Part shown: in pieces, positions 26,785 to 35,405 of the stretch
How the letters are laid out: every line of letters begins with the position of its first letter
How positions within the stretch are numbered: position 1 is the first letter of the stretch
The notes under the pieces: generated by a model
The model's database searches: none
Told to the model about the DNA's origin: nothing
The model's input: only the letters and a program-made list of their open reading frames with translations
NCBI GenBank assembly: GCA_046260155.1
Contig: JBJYXV010000089.1
Coordinates: 62,001-126,000, forward strand
Direction of reading: 5' to 3'
From: PFL25 sp046260155
Lineage (GTDB): Bacteria; Chloroflexota; Anaerolineae; Anaerolineales; UBA4823
Length of the DNA: 64,000 nucleotides
Translations under genes and position numbers: made by a program

Positions 26785-27096
26785 ATGGCAAAAATTGATT
26801 ATGATGGTGTTATTCAGGCAGTACATTACGATGAACAGGGAAAGATCGGTTGGGTAAGAGCTTTCCTGCGCCGTGGGGCTGTTTGGACTGATTTTGTCAA
26901 GCTGCAGCGGGGAGAATTGGTTGAAAAAATCAATTCAGGTGCCCGAATCCGCACAGGGGAAAGGCTCCACTATCTGGGCGCCACTTTCAAGACATCATAT
27001 CCAGTTGAACTGGTTAAGGCGAACAGCCATGAAGTTATACTGGCTGGTGATAAAAAGTCCGAAAAAGACTATCTGGAGGGGGTGCCGCTGATCTGA
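26785..27096 (+). CDS. Conserved small protein of unknown function
   Basis: A 103-residue soluble, charged protein (MAKIDYDGVIQAVHYDEQGK...) with no membrane segment, cysteines or known motif. The regular beta-like pattern (VIQAVHYDEQGKIGWVRAFL, TGERLHYLGATF) suggests a small beta-barrel. A ribosome site (GGAGGA) lies before ATG 26785. It comes 6 bases before the phospholipase-like gene, so the two probably form an operon. I cannot assign a function. Confidence 0.6.
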   Translation: MAKIDYDGVIQAVHYDEQGKIGWVRAFLRRGAVWTDFVKLQRGELVEKINSGARIRTGERLHYLGATFKTSYPVELVKANSHEVILAGDKKSEKDYLEGVPLI

Positions 27097-27102
27097 TCTT
27101 CC

Positions 27103-27882
27103 GTGCCTACTCCCTTCTACCACCTGAGTCTTGCAGAGCAGGTGCTAAATCATCAATCACTTGGTCCTGAGATCGGGTATTTGATCCACAGCAACCGGGG
27201 AGCATTTTATCTCGGTAGTACAGCTCCGGATGTCCAGGTCATTTCTGGTCAAAAGCGAAGCGGAACGCATTTTTTTAAGGTGCCTATCCCAAAGATGGCA
27301 CGGGTCCCGTGGGACGTATTGATCATAAAAAACCCGCAACTTGGTGCTGGGAAAAGTTTGGATCTGGTAAAGGCGGTTTTTGTTGCAGGCTACCTCTGTC
27401 ACCTACAGGCGGATTGGTTCTGGATAAAAGAGATTTTTGAGCCTATCTTCGGACCTCACCAAAAATGGGGGATTTTCTCAAAACGTCTTTACTGGCATAA
27501 TATTCTCAGGGCATATTTAGACGTGCGAGTGATTGCGGATTTACCGGTGGAGCAAATCTTGAATAATGCAGTCGTTCGGCCACAGAATTGGCTGCCATTT
27601 ATCCAGGATCTGGATCTGTTAAATTGGTGGGCGTATCTCTGTGAACAACTCCAACCCGGAAACAATATTAAGACCGTGAAGGTATTTGCGGCCCGGGAAG
27701 GAATAGAGGTTGATGAATTCCAGTCCATGCTTGAGTCAGAGCAGGGTATGCGAGAAAATATTTTTGTCCATATTTCCCCCGGGCAGCTGGCGGATTATCG
27801 AGCTAAAATAGTCGCTCACAATGTTGCCCTGGTTAAAAATTATCTTGGCCCAAGGATTGCACCGGAACAGATAAGTTTATGA
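27103..27882 (+). CDS. Zinc-dependent phospholipase C-like protein
   Basis: A 259-residue soluble protein, start GTG 27103. The pattern of His and Asp residues fits the bacterial zinc-dependent phospholipase C-like family: N-terminal PFYHLSLAEQVL, then GAFYLGSTAPDVQVIS, GTHFF, and the central AGYLCHLQADWFW. In the family these residues bind up to three zinc ions and the enzyme hydrolyses phosphodiesters. There is no signal peptide, so it is cytoplasmic here. The real substrate is unknown. It ends about 40 bases before the NERD-like gene. Confidence 0.75.
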   Translation: MPTPFYHLSLAEQVLNHQSLGPEIGYLIHSNRGAFYLGSTAPDVQVISGQKRSGTHFFKVPIPKMARVPWDVLIIKNPQLGAGKSLDLVKAVFVAGYLCHLQADWFWIKEIFEPIFGPHQKWGIFSKRLYWHNILRAYLDVRVIADLPVEQILNNAVVRPQNWLPFIQDLDLLNWWAYLCEQLQPGNNIKTVKVFAAREGIEVDEFQSMLESEQGMRENIFVHISPGQLADYRAKIVAHNVALVKNYLGPRIAPEQISL

Positions 27883-27922
27883 GTGGTTATGCTATCAAAA
27901 ATCAAAGTGATCGGAGAGGATT

Positions 27923-28690
27923 ATGAAATTGATCGAACGCTCACCGATTGGTTCTCAGGGAGGCTCACTACCATTAGTAGATCGAGCACAAGGAATTTGG
28001 AGATTTGGATTAGCCTGGGACCGTGATACCCAGGCTCAAAAGGACTTTATCGCTCGCCTGGGTGATCTGCTGGATAATTCTTACACTTTGATCAGCAATG
28101 TCCCAGTCCCAGGTTTTTCATTACCCGTTCCGCTGGTTCTGATCGGTCAAACAGGCCTGCGGACATTTTGCGTCAGTGCAGATAAAGGCCTTTTCAGTTT
28201 GAAAGGAAACCAATGGTACAAACTGGATGAACAAAAGGAGCAGTACCGTCCTTCAAGACCCAATCTAGTGCGGCGTACAGCACTGATGTCAAGAGCGATC
28301 ATTGAATATCTCAAAGAAATGGGTATTTACCTGGATGAGGATCAAGCTGTCCTGTTCTTCTCCCAACCCGGTGTCTACATAGAGGCATCCGATTCCCCAG
28401 TGCTGCTGCTGCAAAGTGATGGTCTTGACCGTTTTGCAACCGATTTAGTAAATGGAGATATCATCCTGGACGCAATGGAACTGCAGCGCATCACCGATAT
28501 CCTGATTAAATCCAGCCCTGGTTCAAAAGGAAAACAGCAGCAGCTGCCTTCCCGATCTAACCTATCCAAATGGATTGGTTTTGGTGATTTTCAATTGAAA
28601 GTCTGGCAGTGGATGGTTTTGTTCTTGTTAGCTGTCTTTATGTTGATCGTTGTAATTGTCACTGCGGTGATTATCCTCAATACCGCTTAG
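27923..28690 (+). CDS. NERD-like domain protein with C-terminal membrane anchor
   Basis: A 255-residue protein. The middle (about 40-110) resembles the nuclease-related NERD fold: LISNVPVPGF, VPLVLIGQTGLRTFCVSADKG as the strand that normally carries the catalytic Asp/Lys, then the helix RRTALMSRAIIEYL. The usual Asp in the DLVL strand is replaced by PLVL here, so catalysis is doubtful. A membrane helix (WQWMVLFLLAVFMLIVVIVTAV) closes the protein. Function unknown; the fold is a tentative pattern call. Confidence 0.5.
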   Translation: MKLIERSPIGSQGGSLPLVDRAQGIWRFGLAWDRDTQAQKDFIARLGDLLDNSYTLISNVPVPGFSLPVPLVLIGQTGLRTFCVSADKGLFSLKGNQWYKLDEQKEQYRPSRPNLVRRTALMSRAIIEYLKEMGIYLDEDQAVLFFSQPGVYIEASDSPVLLLQSDGLDRFATDLVNGDIILDAMELQRITDILIKSSPGSKGKQQQLPSRSNLSKWIGFGDFQLKVWQWMVLFLLAVFMLIVVIVTAVIILNTA

Positions 28691-28718
28691 CGTCAACCAT
28701 TCTTTGTAGAGTGATCCT

Positions 28719-29450
28719 TTGCCCAATCCTTTTTTATCTGTCATTATACCTGCGTTCAATGAAGAGCAACGCTTACCAAGGACTTTAGCACAGGTATTGT
28801 CATTCCTCCAAACCCAGGCTTACCCTTCTGAAATTCTGGTCATTGAAAATGCCAGCCATGACAGGACATTTCAGGTCGCGGATGTATTTGCGACTCAACA
28901 TCACAGTCAACAGCTGCCGATCAAAGTACTGCGCGAACCCGTACAGGGGAAGGGTGCTGCGGTCAAGCGCGGTGTCTTTCTCGCTCGGGGTGAATACCAT
29001 TTTATGTGCGACGCCGACCTGTCCATGCCAGTGGAGGAAATTAACCGCTTTTTACCGCCTATTCTCGATGAGTTCGATATCGCTATCGCTTCAAGAGAAG
29101 CACCAGGAGCGGTACGTTATAACGAACCGGTATACCGCCATATGGTCGGACGTGTGTTCAATACTTTAATCCGCACCCTCGCTCTGCCTGGGTTAAACGA
29201 TACGCAGTGTGGTTTTAAGTGTTTCAAATCCGCTGTAGCCCGGGAACTCTTTGAAAAGATGACGATCACTGGCTGGTCATTCGATGTTGAAATTCTCTAT
29301 CTAGCTCAACAACACAACTTTCGAATCGTGGAAGTTGCCATTCCCTGGTATTACAATCCGGATAGCCATATCAGCGTGGTCAAAGATTCACTGCAGATGG
29401 CGCTTGATATCTTCAAGATACGGTTCAGGGGACGGAATAAGCAGGTATGA
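28719..29450 (+). CDS. Dolichyl-phosphate-sugar synthase-like glycosyltransferase (GT2)
   Basis: A 243-residue glycosyltransferase of family 2, start TTG 28719. The nucleotide-sugar motif SVIIPAFNEEQRLPRTL and the DxD-like metal site CDADLSMP are clear, followed by the typical NDTQCGFKCF and SFDVEILYLAQQ segments of the dolichyl-phosphate beta-glucosyl/mannosyl transferase type. It probably moves a sugar from a nucleotide to a lipid phosphate at the inner membrane. No membrane helix is evident, so it is likely a peripheral enzyme. The stop overlaps the RNase HII start (ATGA). Confidence 0.85.
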   Translation: MPNPFLSVIIPAFNEEQRLPRTLAQVLSFLQTQAYPSEILVIENASHDRTFQVADVFATQHHSQQLPIKVLREPVQGKGAAVKRGVFLARGEYHFMCDADLSMPVEEINRFLPPILDEFDIAIASREAPGAVRYNEPVYRHMVGRVFNTLIRTLALPGLNDTQCGFKCFKSAVARELFEKMTITGWSFDVEILYLAQQHNFRIVEVAIPWYYNPDSHISVVKDSLQMALDIFKIRFRGRNKQV

Positions 29451-30106
29451 GGTCCTGTTTTGATCCTAATTTAATCCCTGCGGCACCCAACTTTGAATTA
29501 GAGCGTGGGCTCTGGAAAGCAGGTATCCGCTTCGTCGCGGGGATCGATGAGGCTGGACGGGGGGCATTGGCAGGTCCGGTCGCAGTCGGGGTGGTCATAT
29601 TTCCACCAGGAGAAATCCTGGAAACCTCTTTGCAGGGATTGAGGGATTCCAAACAAATGACACCAGCTCAGCGAGCTAAATGGGCAGTCCTTTTGCACGA
29701 TTTTGCCCTCGCATGGGGAGTTGCCTTTGCCACGCATGATGAAATTGATCGCCTGGGTATCGTTCCAGCCACCCAACTGGCAACCCACCGCGCTTTACAG
29801 GAATGCACCTGCCAGGCAGATCACCTGCTCTTGGATTATCTTTTCCTGCCGGAGTGCGATATTCCCCAGACAAAATTAGTAAAGGGTGACCAGCGGTCTA
29901 TGAGTGTTGCAGGTGCATCTGTTCTGGCCAAGACCAGCAGGGATGCTTACATGGTTGATCTCGATCAGGATGTCCCCGGTTACATGTTTTCCGAGCACAA
30001 GGGGTATGGCACCCGCCAACACCTGGCGGCGATAGAGAGATTGGGACCAAGCCCAATCCACCGCGCAAGTTTTGCACCCGTTAAAAATTATCTGCTCAAT
30101 GGGTGA
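29447..30106 (+). CDS. rnhB: Ribonuclease HII
   Basis: A 219-residue RNase HII that cuts RNA in RNA-DNA hybrids and removes single ribonucleotides from DNA. The catalytic motif GIDEAGRGALAGPV carries Asp and Glu, and RDSKQMTPAQR, DQRSMSVAGASVLAK and HKGYGT are family hallmarks. The ATG overlaps the upstream stop (ATGA), so it is translationally coupled to the glycosyltransferase. A good terminator follows. Confidence 0.96.
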   Translation: MRSCFDPNLIPAAPNFELERGLWKAGIRFVAGIDEAGRGALAGPVAVGVVIFPPGEILETSLQGLRDSKQMTPAQRAKWAVLLHDFALAWGVAFATHDEIDRLGIVPATQLATHRALQECTCQADHLLLDYLFLPECDIPQTKLVKGDQRSMSVAGASVLAKTSRDAYMVDLDQDVPGYMFSEHKGYGTRQHLAAIERLGPSPIHRASFAPVKNYLLNG

Positions 30107-30192
30107 GCAAGGTTGTGGCTGGTTTTGTCAAATCTCTTGCAGAGCGCAAGGTCACCAAATCGTACTTCGAGAAAGTTTAGGCAGCAGAAAAG

Positions 30193-30224
30193 AAATCGCC
30201 GCTCCAGGTTATGAGCGGCGATTT
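30193..30224. terminator. Rho-independent terminator after rnhB
   Basis: A stem of 12 bp (AAATCGCCGCTC at 30193-30204 with GAGCGGCGATTT at 30213-30224) and an 8-base loop; the sequence continues TTT on the plus strand. The A-run on the other side also makes it usable for the minus-strand gene at 30267. Confidence 0.85.
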
Positions 30225-30266
30225 TTACTTTAAAGTTTGATTCTCTGAAATCTCAAATTTGAAACC

Positions 30267-30494
30267 TTATGCTGGAAATTCGTATACCGGGGTCTCGATG
30301 ATGCGGGTTGGTTTTTTGTGCTCTTTGATCATCTCTTTCAGGCGTTGAAAAGTTTTTGGGGACAGCAGCTGCTCACCCGTCTCAGGGTTTACCCTGGCAG
30401 GTACTTTTTCAAAAATGAACAGTTGACCATCATCCTCCAAGACATAATTCACGGTTTTTTCTATCAATAACTCTGTCCACGGGTATTTGTTCAT
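30267..30494 (-). CDS. YgiT/MqsA-like small protein lacking zinc ligands
   Basis: A 75-residue protein resembling the YgiT-type zinc-finger domain of MqsA-like antitoxins: TVNYVLEDDGQLFIFEKVPA, then the place where the second CxxC normally is reads NPETGEQLL, and the helix PKTFQRLKEMIKEHKKPTRI plus VYEFPA closes the domain. The cysteines expected for zinc (VCPxCGE) are replaced by Asn and Thr, and the first CxxC is missing too, so the domain cannot bind zinc. No partner toxin gene (small MqsR or RelE-like) is adjacent. Its function is unclear. Confidence 0.6.
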   Translation of the reverse strand: MNKYPWTELLIEKTVNYVLEDDGQLFIFEKVPARVNPETGEQLLSPKTFQRLKEMIKEHKKPTRIIETPVYEFPA

Positions 30495-30844
30495 CTGGTC
30501 ACATCCTTACTGCACAAACACATTCAATACTGGGTGGGGTTTTGTGTCTGGCACGAAAACGGATTTTACCAGATTTTTCAGTAATATCCAAGAGATAAAA
30601 TGGCGAAATTCCCAGCGAAATCGGGACTCTGATCATCGGGTTGATGGACTTCACGCTTGTATTTCACCAGCCATTACACTGCAGCTATGAATCTTCTGCC
30701 AAATGCTTTCAACACATGAAATAAGGTTATAACCCGAGTTTGGAGAGATGGGGGCGAGCCTGATTAATTGATGAACCGAAAATTTCCCCTTCCCCCGATA
30801 TCTTGGTAGGAAATTTACCGCAGTGGATCAATACTCCCCAGACT
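30495..30844. other. Intergenic stretch, nothing recognised
   Basis: About 350 bases between the YgiT-like gene and the end of the M20 hydrolase, with no supported gene, RNA or repeat. It holds the upstream region of the YgiT-like gene and the terminator region of the hydrolase operon. Confidence 0.4.
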
Positions 30845-32080
30845 TCAGGAATTCGCCAGTTCCAGGACTGTATAGAGAAGCACATTGCAGCCATCGACCA
30901 GATCCTCCGGTGCAGTGTATTCCAGCTCGTTATGACTCAAACCATCTTTGCAGGGAACGAAGATCATACCGGTAGGAGTGACCTTGGCCAGATACATGGC
31001 GTCATGTCCTGCCCCGCTGATCATGGATTTTGAACTGCAATTGAGCCGGTTAGCTGCGGATTGTACGGCTTTGATACACTCTTCAGCGAAGAAAACTGGC
31101 GGCATGTACCATATCTGCTTTACCTGCCCCTGGATGTCTGCTGAACGACATTCTTGCTCTACGATTGATCTGACCTGGCGATCAACCTGGTCGAGGACAG
31201 CAGCCTGTGGGTGTCGGAAATCAAGTGTCACAATAACTCGCCCGGGAACAGTGTTCCTAGAGCCGGGATGTATCTGCACGTCCCCAAAAGTTACCCGGCC
31301 ATCTGGAGCGAACTTCTGGTTAAGGGTGAAAATTCTCTGCATGACCCGAATCGCACCCAGCATCGGGTCATGGCGCTGATCCATGGGTGTCGTACCAGCA
31401 TGCGCTTCCTGTCCCTCAAGGATTATGTCGTACCACTGCATGCCTTGGATACCCCTTACCACACCAATTGTGATATTTTCTGCTTCCAGTACCGGCCCCT
31501 GTTCGATGTGTAATTCAATTGCTGCATGATAAGATTGCTGGCCTGGTGTGGTTTCTCCCGCGTATCCAATGCGTTTCAACTCCTCACCGAAGGTATGCCC
31601 ATCTTTGTCGGTTAGGGAAAGCGCCTGATCCAGATCGAATTCTCCGACAAACACGCCAGAGCCGGTCAAACCAGGTGCAAAGCGGGCTCCTTCTTCATTG
31701 GTCCAGGAGACGATCTCGATCGGGTGTGAAGTCTCTACCTGTTCATCATTCAAGGTCTCGATCACTTCCAGGGCTGCCAGTACTCCGAAGGCTCCGTCAT
31801 ATTTTCCTCCCGTTGGTTGGCTGTCCAGGTGGCTGCCGGTTAGAACAGGGAGCAGATCATCCCGGGTTCCTGGCCTCCTGGCAAAGATATTTCCCACCTG
31901 GTCCACGTTCACGGTGCAGCCAGCTGCCTGGCACCATCCAACAAAAAGGTCGCGTCCGGCTTTATCCGCATTGCTTAATGCGACCCGGCAGACACCTCCC
32001 CTTGGTGTTGCCCCGATTTGCGCCATTTCCATCAGGCGCTGAATCAGCCTGTTGCTGTTGATGTGCAGATTTTTGCTCAT
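30845..32080 (-). CDS. M20-family hydantoinase/carbamoylase-type amidohydrolase
   Basis: A 411-residue metal-dependent amidohydrolase of the M20 type, like N-carbamoyl-L-amino-acid hydrolase or allantoate/ureidoglycolate amidohydrolase. The first metal motif is TGSHLDSQPTGGKYDG, the ligand Glu pair is WTNEEGARF, and the dimerisation part holds LHIEQGPVLE, then the family-typical GIQGMQWYDIILEGQEAHAG and a late SGAGHDAMYLA with a metal-ligand His. These enzymes cleave an N-carbamoyl or ureido group to CO2, ammonia and an amine. The start ATG overlaps the stop of the upstream deiminase-like gene by 4 bases (ATGA), so they act together. Confidence 0.85.
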   Translation of the reverse strand: MSKNLHINSNRLIQRLMEMAQIGATPRGGVCRVALSNADKAGRDLFVGWCQAAGCTVNVDQVGNIFARRPGTRDDLLPVLTGSHLDSQPTGGKYDGAFGVLAALEVIETLNDEQVETSHPIEIVSWTNEEGARFAPGLTGSGVFVGEFDLDQALSLTDKDGHTFGEELKRIGYAGETTPGQQSYHAAIELHIEQGPVLEAENITIGVVRGIQGMQWYDIILEGQEAHAGTTPMDQRHDPMLGAIRVMQRIFTLNQKFAPDGRVTFGDVQIHPGSRNTVPGRVIVTLDFRHPQAAVLDQVDRQVRSIVEQECRSADIQGQVKQIWYMPPVFFAEECIKAVQSAANRLNCSSKSMISGAGHDAMYLAKVTPTGMIFVPCKDGLSHNELEYTAPEDLVDGCNVLLYTVLELANS

Positions 32081-33093
32081 GCTTCATCCCGGATAAGTGG
32101 TAGTGTGGAGCAGTGAATACCGCCGCCACTTCGGTGCAGCTGGTCATAAGGCACCAGCACCACCTCCACCCCAGCCGCTTCTAAACGTTTAGCGGTTCGT
32201 TCTGCATGTGCAGACATTATCACCCGACCCGGGCGAACAGCCAGGCAGTTAACTCCGAAGGCACCATCTTCAGAGTCAGGGTCCAGGGTGTGAATGCCGA
32301 GCTCTTTAAGTCGCTCCAGGAACCACCAGGGAAGGTCCTGGATAAAGGCCAGCGCCAGGTCGCTGCTCACCATCACGAATGAGCCGTCGATATGCAAACC
32401 GTAGCCGGTGTTATCCACACACAGCAGCTCGATCCCCAGGGTTTTCAGCACTTCTCTCAACTGGCGGGCGCCCTCCGCATTGCATCGGTGACCGATTGAG
32501 ACCACTGCTGTGTTGGGATTGAGCCAGGCAAAGCTGCCGCCTTCCATTAATCCTGTTCCGTGAATAGTGTGCAGGATCGGCATACCCAGTCTGGTTAATG
32601 TCCGGGTAAAGGGTAGTTCTTCTCCACGCCGGTAGCTGACTCCCATACGGCAGATCACCGCGCCACCTCTGATGATGATCGCCGGGTCACGGGTGAACAC
32701 CGATTTGGTCATGTTTGGTAGCGGCTGTTCCAGGTGTATCACTTCAACGCCTTCTGCTTCCAGGGCGTGCACCATGCCATCATGTTGGGCCTGGATTTGA
32801 ACCAGGTTAGGCCTCTCGCGTCCATTCCAGTACCACATATTACCCGGCCCGATCCAAGCTTGAGCCTGCTCGATAAATTCTCCACCGGTCATCATAACTT
32901 GCCATTCCTTGCCGGGACGCGATACCAGAACACTTCGCAAGCGACCGACATCATTGTCCAATCCCCAACGACGTCCCCACACCTTCTCCAGCATGGCTGA
33001 ATCCTCGAAGGGTGGTTCAGGTTCACCAGGAATGCGGCGATGTAAATTCTGGTATGCTTCTTCTGCCGAGATGGATGATTGTTGATTGGCCAT
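32077..33093 (-). CDS. Arginine-deiminase/DDAH-superfamily guanidino hydrolase
   Basis: A 338-residue enzyme of the pentein fold (arginine deiminase, DDAH, amidinotransferase). Catalytic elements are visible: FTRDPAIII near residue 135, MEGGSF (Glu), the His-Asp pair in HIDGSF near 236, and the nucleophilic Cys in GGGIHCSTLPL near residue 330. These enzymes hydrolyse a guanidino group to a ureido group with ammonia release, or move an amidino group. Here the neighbour (overlapping ATGA) is a carbamoyl-amidohydrolase, so the likely pathway is guanidino substrate to ureido product to amine. The substrate could be arginine, agmatine, guanidinoacetate or methylated arginine; motifs do not decide. 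Confidence 0.85.
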   Translation of the reverse strand: MANQQSSISAEEAYQNLHRRIPGEPEPPFEDSAMLEKVWGRRWGLDNDVGRLRSVLVSRPGKEWQVMMTGGEFIEQAQAWIGPGNMWYWNGRERPNLVQIQAQHDGMVHALEAEGVEVIHLEQPLPNMTKSVFTRDPAIIIRGGAVICRMGVSYRRGEELPFTRTLTRLGMPILHTIHGTGLMEGGSFAWLNPNTAVVSIGHRCNAEGARQLREVLKTLGIELLCVDNTGYGLHIDGSFVMVSSDLALAFIQDLPWWFLERLKELGIHTLDPDSEDGAFGVNCLAVRPGRVIMSAHAERTAKRLEAAGVEVVLVPYDQLHRSGGGIHCSTLPLIRDEA

Positions 33094-33247
33094 GGTGACT
33101 TCCCCTTTCGAGGTCGATACCGGTTGTTTAAGCTGTGGTTTGTGGAAACTATCTGATTTGATTATATATCAAGATCAATACTGGGAACTTTTTGGAAAGC
33201 ATAGACGTATACTAAGAATAGAAACCGGCATTTGAAAAGAGATAAAA

Positions 33248-33712
33248 GTGTTCAAAAGAAAATTGAATCCCAGGTTTCATCAAATTATATTCGCGGTTCT
33301 TCTCTTGGCTACGTTGGTTTACACGAGTGCCTGCCGGGTAGCTCCAACTCTCTCTCCCACGAGCACGGTTGAAGAAACCAGCCCGCCGAAAAATACAGTT
33401 ATTCCGACTGAATTCCCACCTGATTTTCCAACCCCTGAAGCTGAAGAATATGCAGATTGTTTGGCCAGAGGCGGGCGCTGGGAGGTGCTGGGTTTCAGCG
33501 GACCAGGCTGTAATTTACCCACATCAGATGGTGGTCAAGCCTGCCAAGATAGCCAGGATTGTGAAAGTGTCTGCCTGGCGGATCCCAAGCGGGCAATGAC
33601 CGATGATGAGTTTGGAAAAGAACATGTCGGTCTTTGTTCACCTTGGAAGGAGAATTTTGGCTGTCAGGTATGGGTTGAGAAAGGTCGCCTTGTGGAAATT
33701 TGTGTGGATTGA
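33248..33712 (+). CDS. Secreted Cys-rich lipoprotein of unknown function
   Basis: A 154-residue lipoprotein from a GTG at 33248. The signal peptide (HQIIFAVLLLATLVYTSAC) ends in a lipobox-like YTSAC. A Thr/Pro/Ser-rich linker follows, then a domain with eight cysteines (near residues 76-152) spaced like disulfide pairs, including CQDSQDCESVC. There is no enzymatic motif. It lies just before another secreted Cys-containing protein, so the pair may be an operon. Confidence 0.6.
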   Translation: MFKRKLNPRFHQIIFAVLLLATLVYTSACRVAPTLSPTSTVEETSPPKNTVIPTEFPPDFPTPEAEEYADCLARGGRWEVLGFSGPGCNLPTSDGGQACQDSQDCESVCLADPKRAMTDDEFGKEHVGLCSPWKENFGCQVWVEKGRLVEICVD

Positions 33713-33762
33713 TAATCCTATCGAGCGGCAGGTATTAGAAAACCTGCAAAAGGAATGAGGCG

Positions 33763-34242
33763 TTGAGGCGGTTTCACTGGAGAAGTGTTTGGATTTTTTT
33801 GCTGGGTATGCTAACCTTTGCGGTTGGATATTTTGTGTTTAATGTTACTGTGGGCCTCCGCAGACCAACCCAAGCAGGTATTGTAGAAGATTACGGTTCG
33901 ATCTGTTTCTGGTATGGTGAGCGAGGCAACATGCAGGTATCAATCACACCCCAGGGGTGCTACTCAACCACCTGTACCCGCCAGGTTTCACAAACTGGAA
34001 GAGCTGTGATTGAACAGGACCAATTTCAAATCCATCTTGAATCAAATTTCGTGCTCGCAGAAAACTCTCGGTTCCTGCTGCCATGTATAGAAAATTGTTC
34101 CGGAGGAGGTACAGTCAATTTAGACCTGGGTGAGCTGCGGGTTGGGAAGTACGAGGTCTGGTTCAGGAATGAATTGGCTGGCGATTTGAACGTTTTTTCA
34201 GGACTGCCTACCCCAAGGCAGTGTTTGGAAAATCCGCATTAA
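33763..34242 (+). CDS. Membrane-anchored extracellular protein of unknown function
   Basis: A 159-residue protein with one N-terminal membrane segment (VWIFLLGMLTFAVGYFVF) and a beta-rich extracellular part with several cysteines. The start is a TTG at 33763, because an ATG seven bases earlier is followed at once by a stop in its frame. No family is recognisable. It follows the lipoprotein at 33248 by 50 bases and probably shares its transcript. Confidence 0.5.
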   Translation: MRRFHWRSVWIFLLGMLTFAVGYFVFNVTVGLRRPTQAGIVEDYGSICFWYGERGNMQVSITPQGCYSTTCTRQVSQTGRAVIEQDQFQIHLESNFVLAENSRFLLPCIENCSGGGTVNLDLGELRVGKYEVWFRNELAGDLNVFSGLPTPRQCLENPH

Positions 34243-34332
34243 TTATTATCAGTGAGAAATTTGAAGATTCTCTTTGTTTGAAATCCAGATTTCGATTACT
34301 GATCGTAAATAAGCGTGTACTAAACTCAACTT

Positions 34333-35148
34333 CTACTTGGACTGTGGTTCAGGATCAGGATACTGTTTGCTTTTATCAATCGCGAACTGCACAAATTCGA
34401 GCGTTCGCTCGTAATCGCTTGGGTCTGCTGGCTGCCGGATAGTAACCTCCGGGTTTGGCCTCGCGTCCCAGGTGCGGTCGATCACTCCACGCCATTTTGG
34501 ATCAAGGTTTGTCTTGGCCCACTTGGCACAATTGCGCTTTGAACTGATGCTGCCAGCTTGGAGATCATGCAGCATTCTGCAGTAACTTAAGACGATGAAG
34601 GATTGATAAAAACGGTTGTTGAACCGTTCAGGATCCTGAAGTATTTCTGCACCCCAATCTGAGATTACCATCCGGATTTCACCCTTTAACTTATCAGCCT
34701 GGATAGGTTTGATCAACATTTCCGGAGCAGGTCCTGCTAGGACGATCCCATGCTCTCGCAGAACCCACCTCACAACGAGAGTGTTGCAATGCACGGATTT
34801 AACCAGTTCACAGCTGCCGTTGTCGAGATACCAAAGTTTCTTCCTCGATCGAGGTGTGGCTCTCAGGATGTCCAACGGAAAATAGGAACCATCCAGATGT
34901 TTTACCCAGGGATTAAAAATGCATGCGTGCATCCATTGGAGGAGTTCTACTTCTTTCGCGGAGAGCTCAGTAAGGGTAACGATGATGAAATCCACATCGT
35001 TGTGGCGATCGTAGCCGCCAATTGCAAATGATTCCTGCAAATAAACCCCCAGAAAGTTTCTTTCCAAGATATCGATCGCGCTAGATGCGAACTCCCGGAG
35101 GCCTTCGTTCAATTCGGGGAAGGTAGTTGGCGCAAATTTATTTCTCAT
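34333..35148 (-). CDS. Nucleotidyltransferase-fold protein (AadA-like) with altered GS motif
   Basis: A 271-residue protein resembling aminoglycoside adenylyltransferases of the AadA/DUF4111 type. The polymerase-beta-like motif reads YLQESFAIGGYDRHNDVDF, with the DxD pair present (DVD), but the usual Gly-Ser is Glu-Ser. A C-terminal helical domain (about 150-250) follows. AadA enzymes put AMP on streptomycin or spectinomycin; relatives with different substrates are common, so resistance is only a possibility. It is isolated and convergent with the plus-strand pair. Confidence 0.65.
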   Translation of the reverse strand: MRNKFAPTTFPELNEGLREFASSAIDILERNFLGVYLQESFAIGGYDRHNDVDFIIVTLTELSAKEVELLQWMHACIFNPWVKHLDGSYFPLDILRATPRSRKKLWYLDNGSCELVKSVHCNTLVVRWVLREHGIVLAGPAPEMLIKPIQADKLKGEIRMVISDWGAEILQDPERFNNRFYQSFIVLSYCRMLHDLQAGSISSKRNCAKWAKTNLDPKWRGVIDRTWDARPNPEVTIRQPADPSDYERTLEFVQFAIDKSKQYPDPEPQSK

Positions 35149-35370
35149 GTCGCTGATTATTCACCTGGGATTGAAATCTTACCTCATTTTATTTTGGCCA
35201 AATGTATCCATGGTGGAAAATCCGGTCGTGATCCACATGAACAAGTTGGTGGAATGTTTTTGCCGATCTTAAATTCCATAAGCTTGGAAAAGAAGGACGC
35301 GTGGCAAACCACCTTGAGCTGTGAAGCGACTTGTCCTCACCTTGCACAGAGTCTCTCGAGGATTGTTTCA

Positions 35371-35399
35371 TTGACTCGCTTTTAAAATAGGGTTATGAT
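35371..35399 (+). promoter_or_regulatory. Promoter of the RNase P RNA gene
   Basis: TTGACT at 35371-35376 and TATGAT at 35394-35399 with a perfect 17-base spacer, each one base from the sigma-70-type consensus. The RNA begins about 7 bases downstream. Confidence 0.85.
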
Positions 35400-35405
35400 C
35401 AATTT

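Noticed and set aside
34333..35148. Certain aminoglycoside-resistance gene.
   Set aside because: The GS motif is altered (Glu-Ser) and relatives have many substrates, so only the fold is reported.
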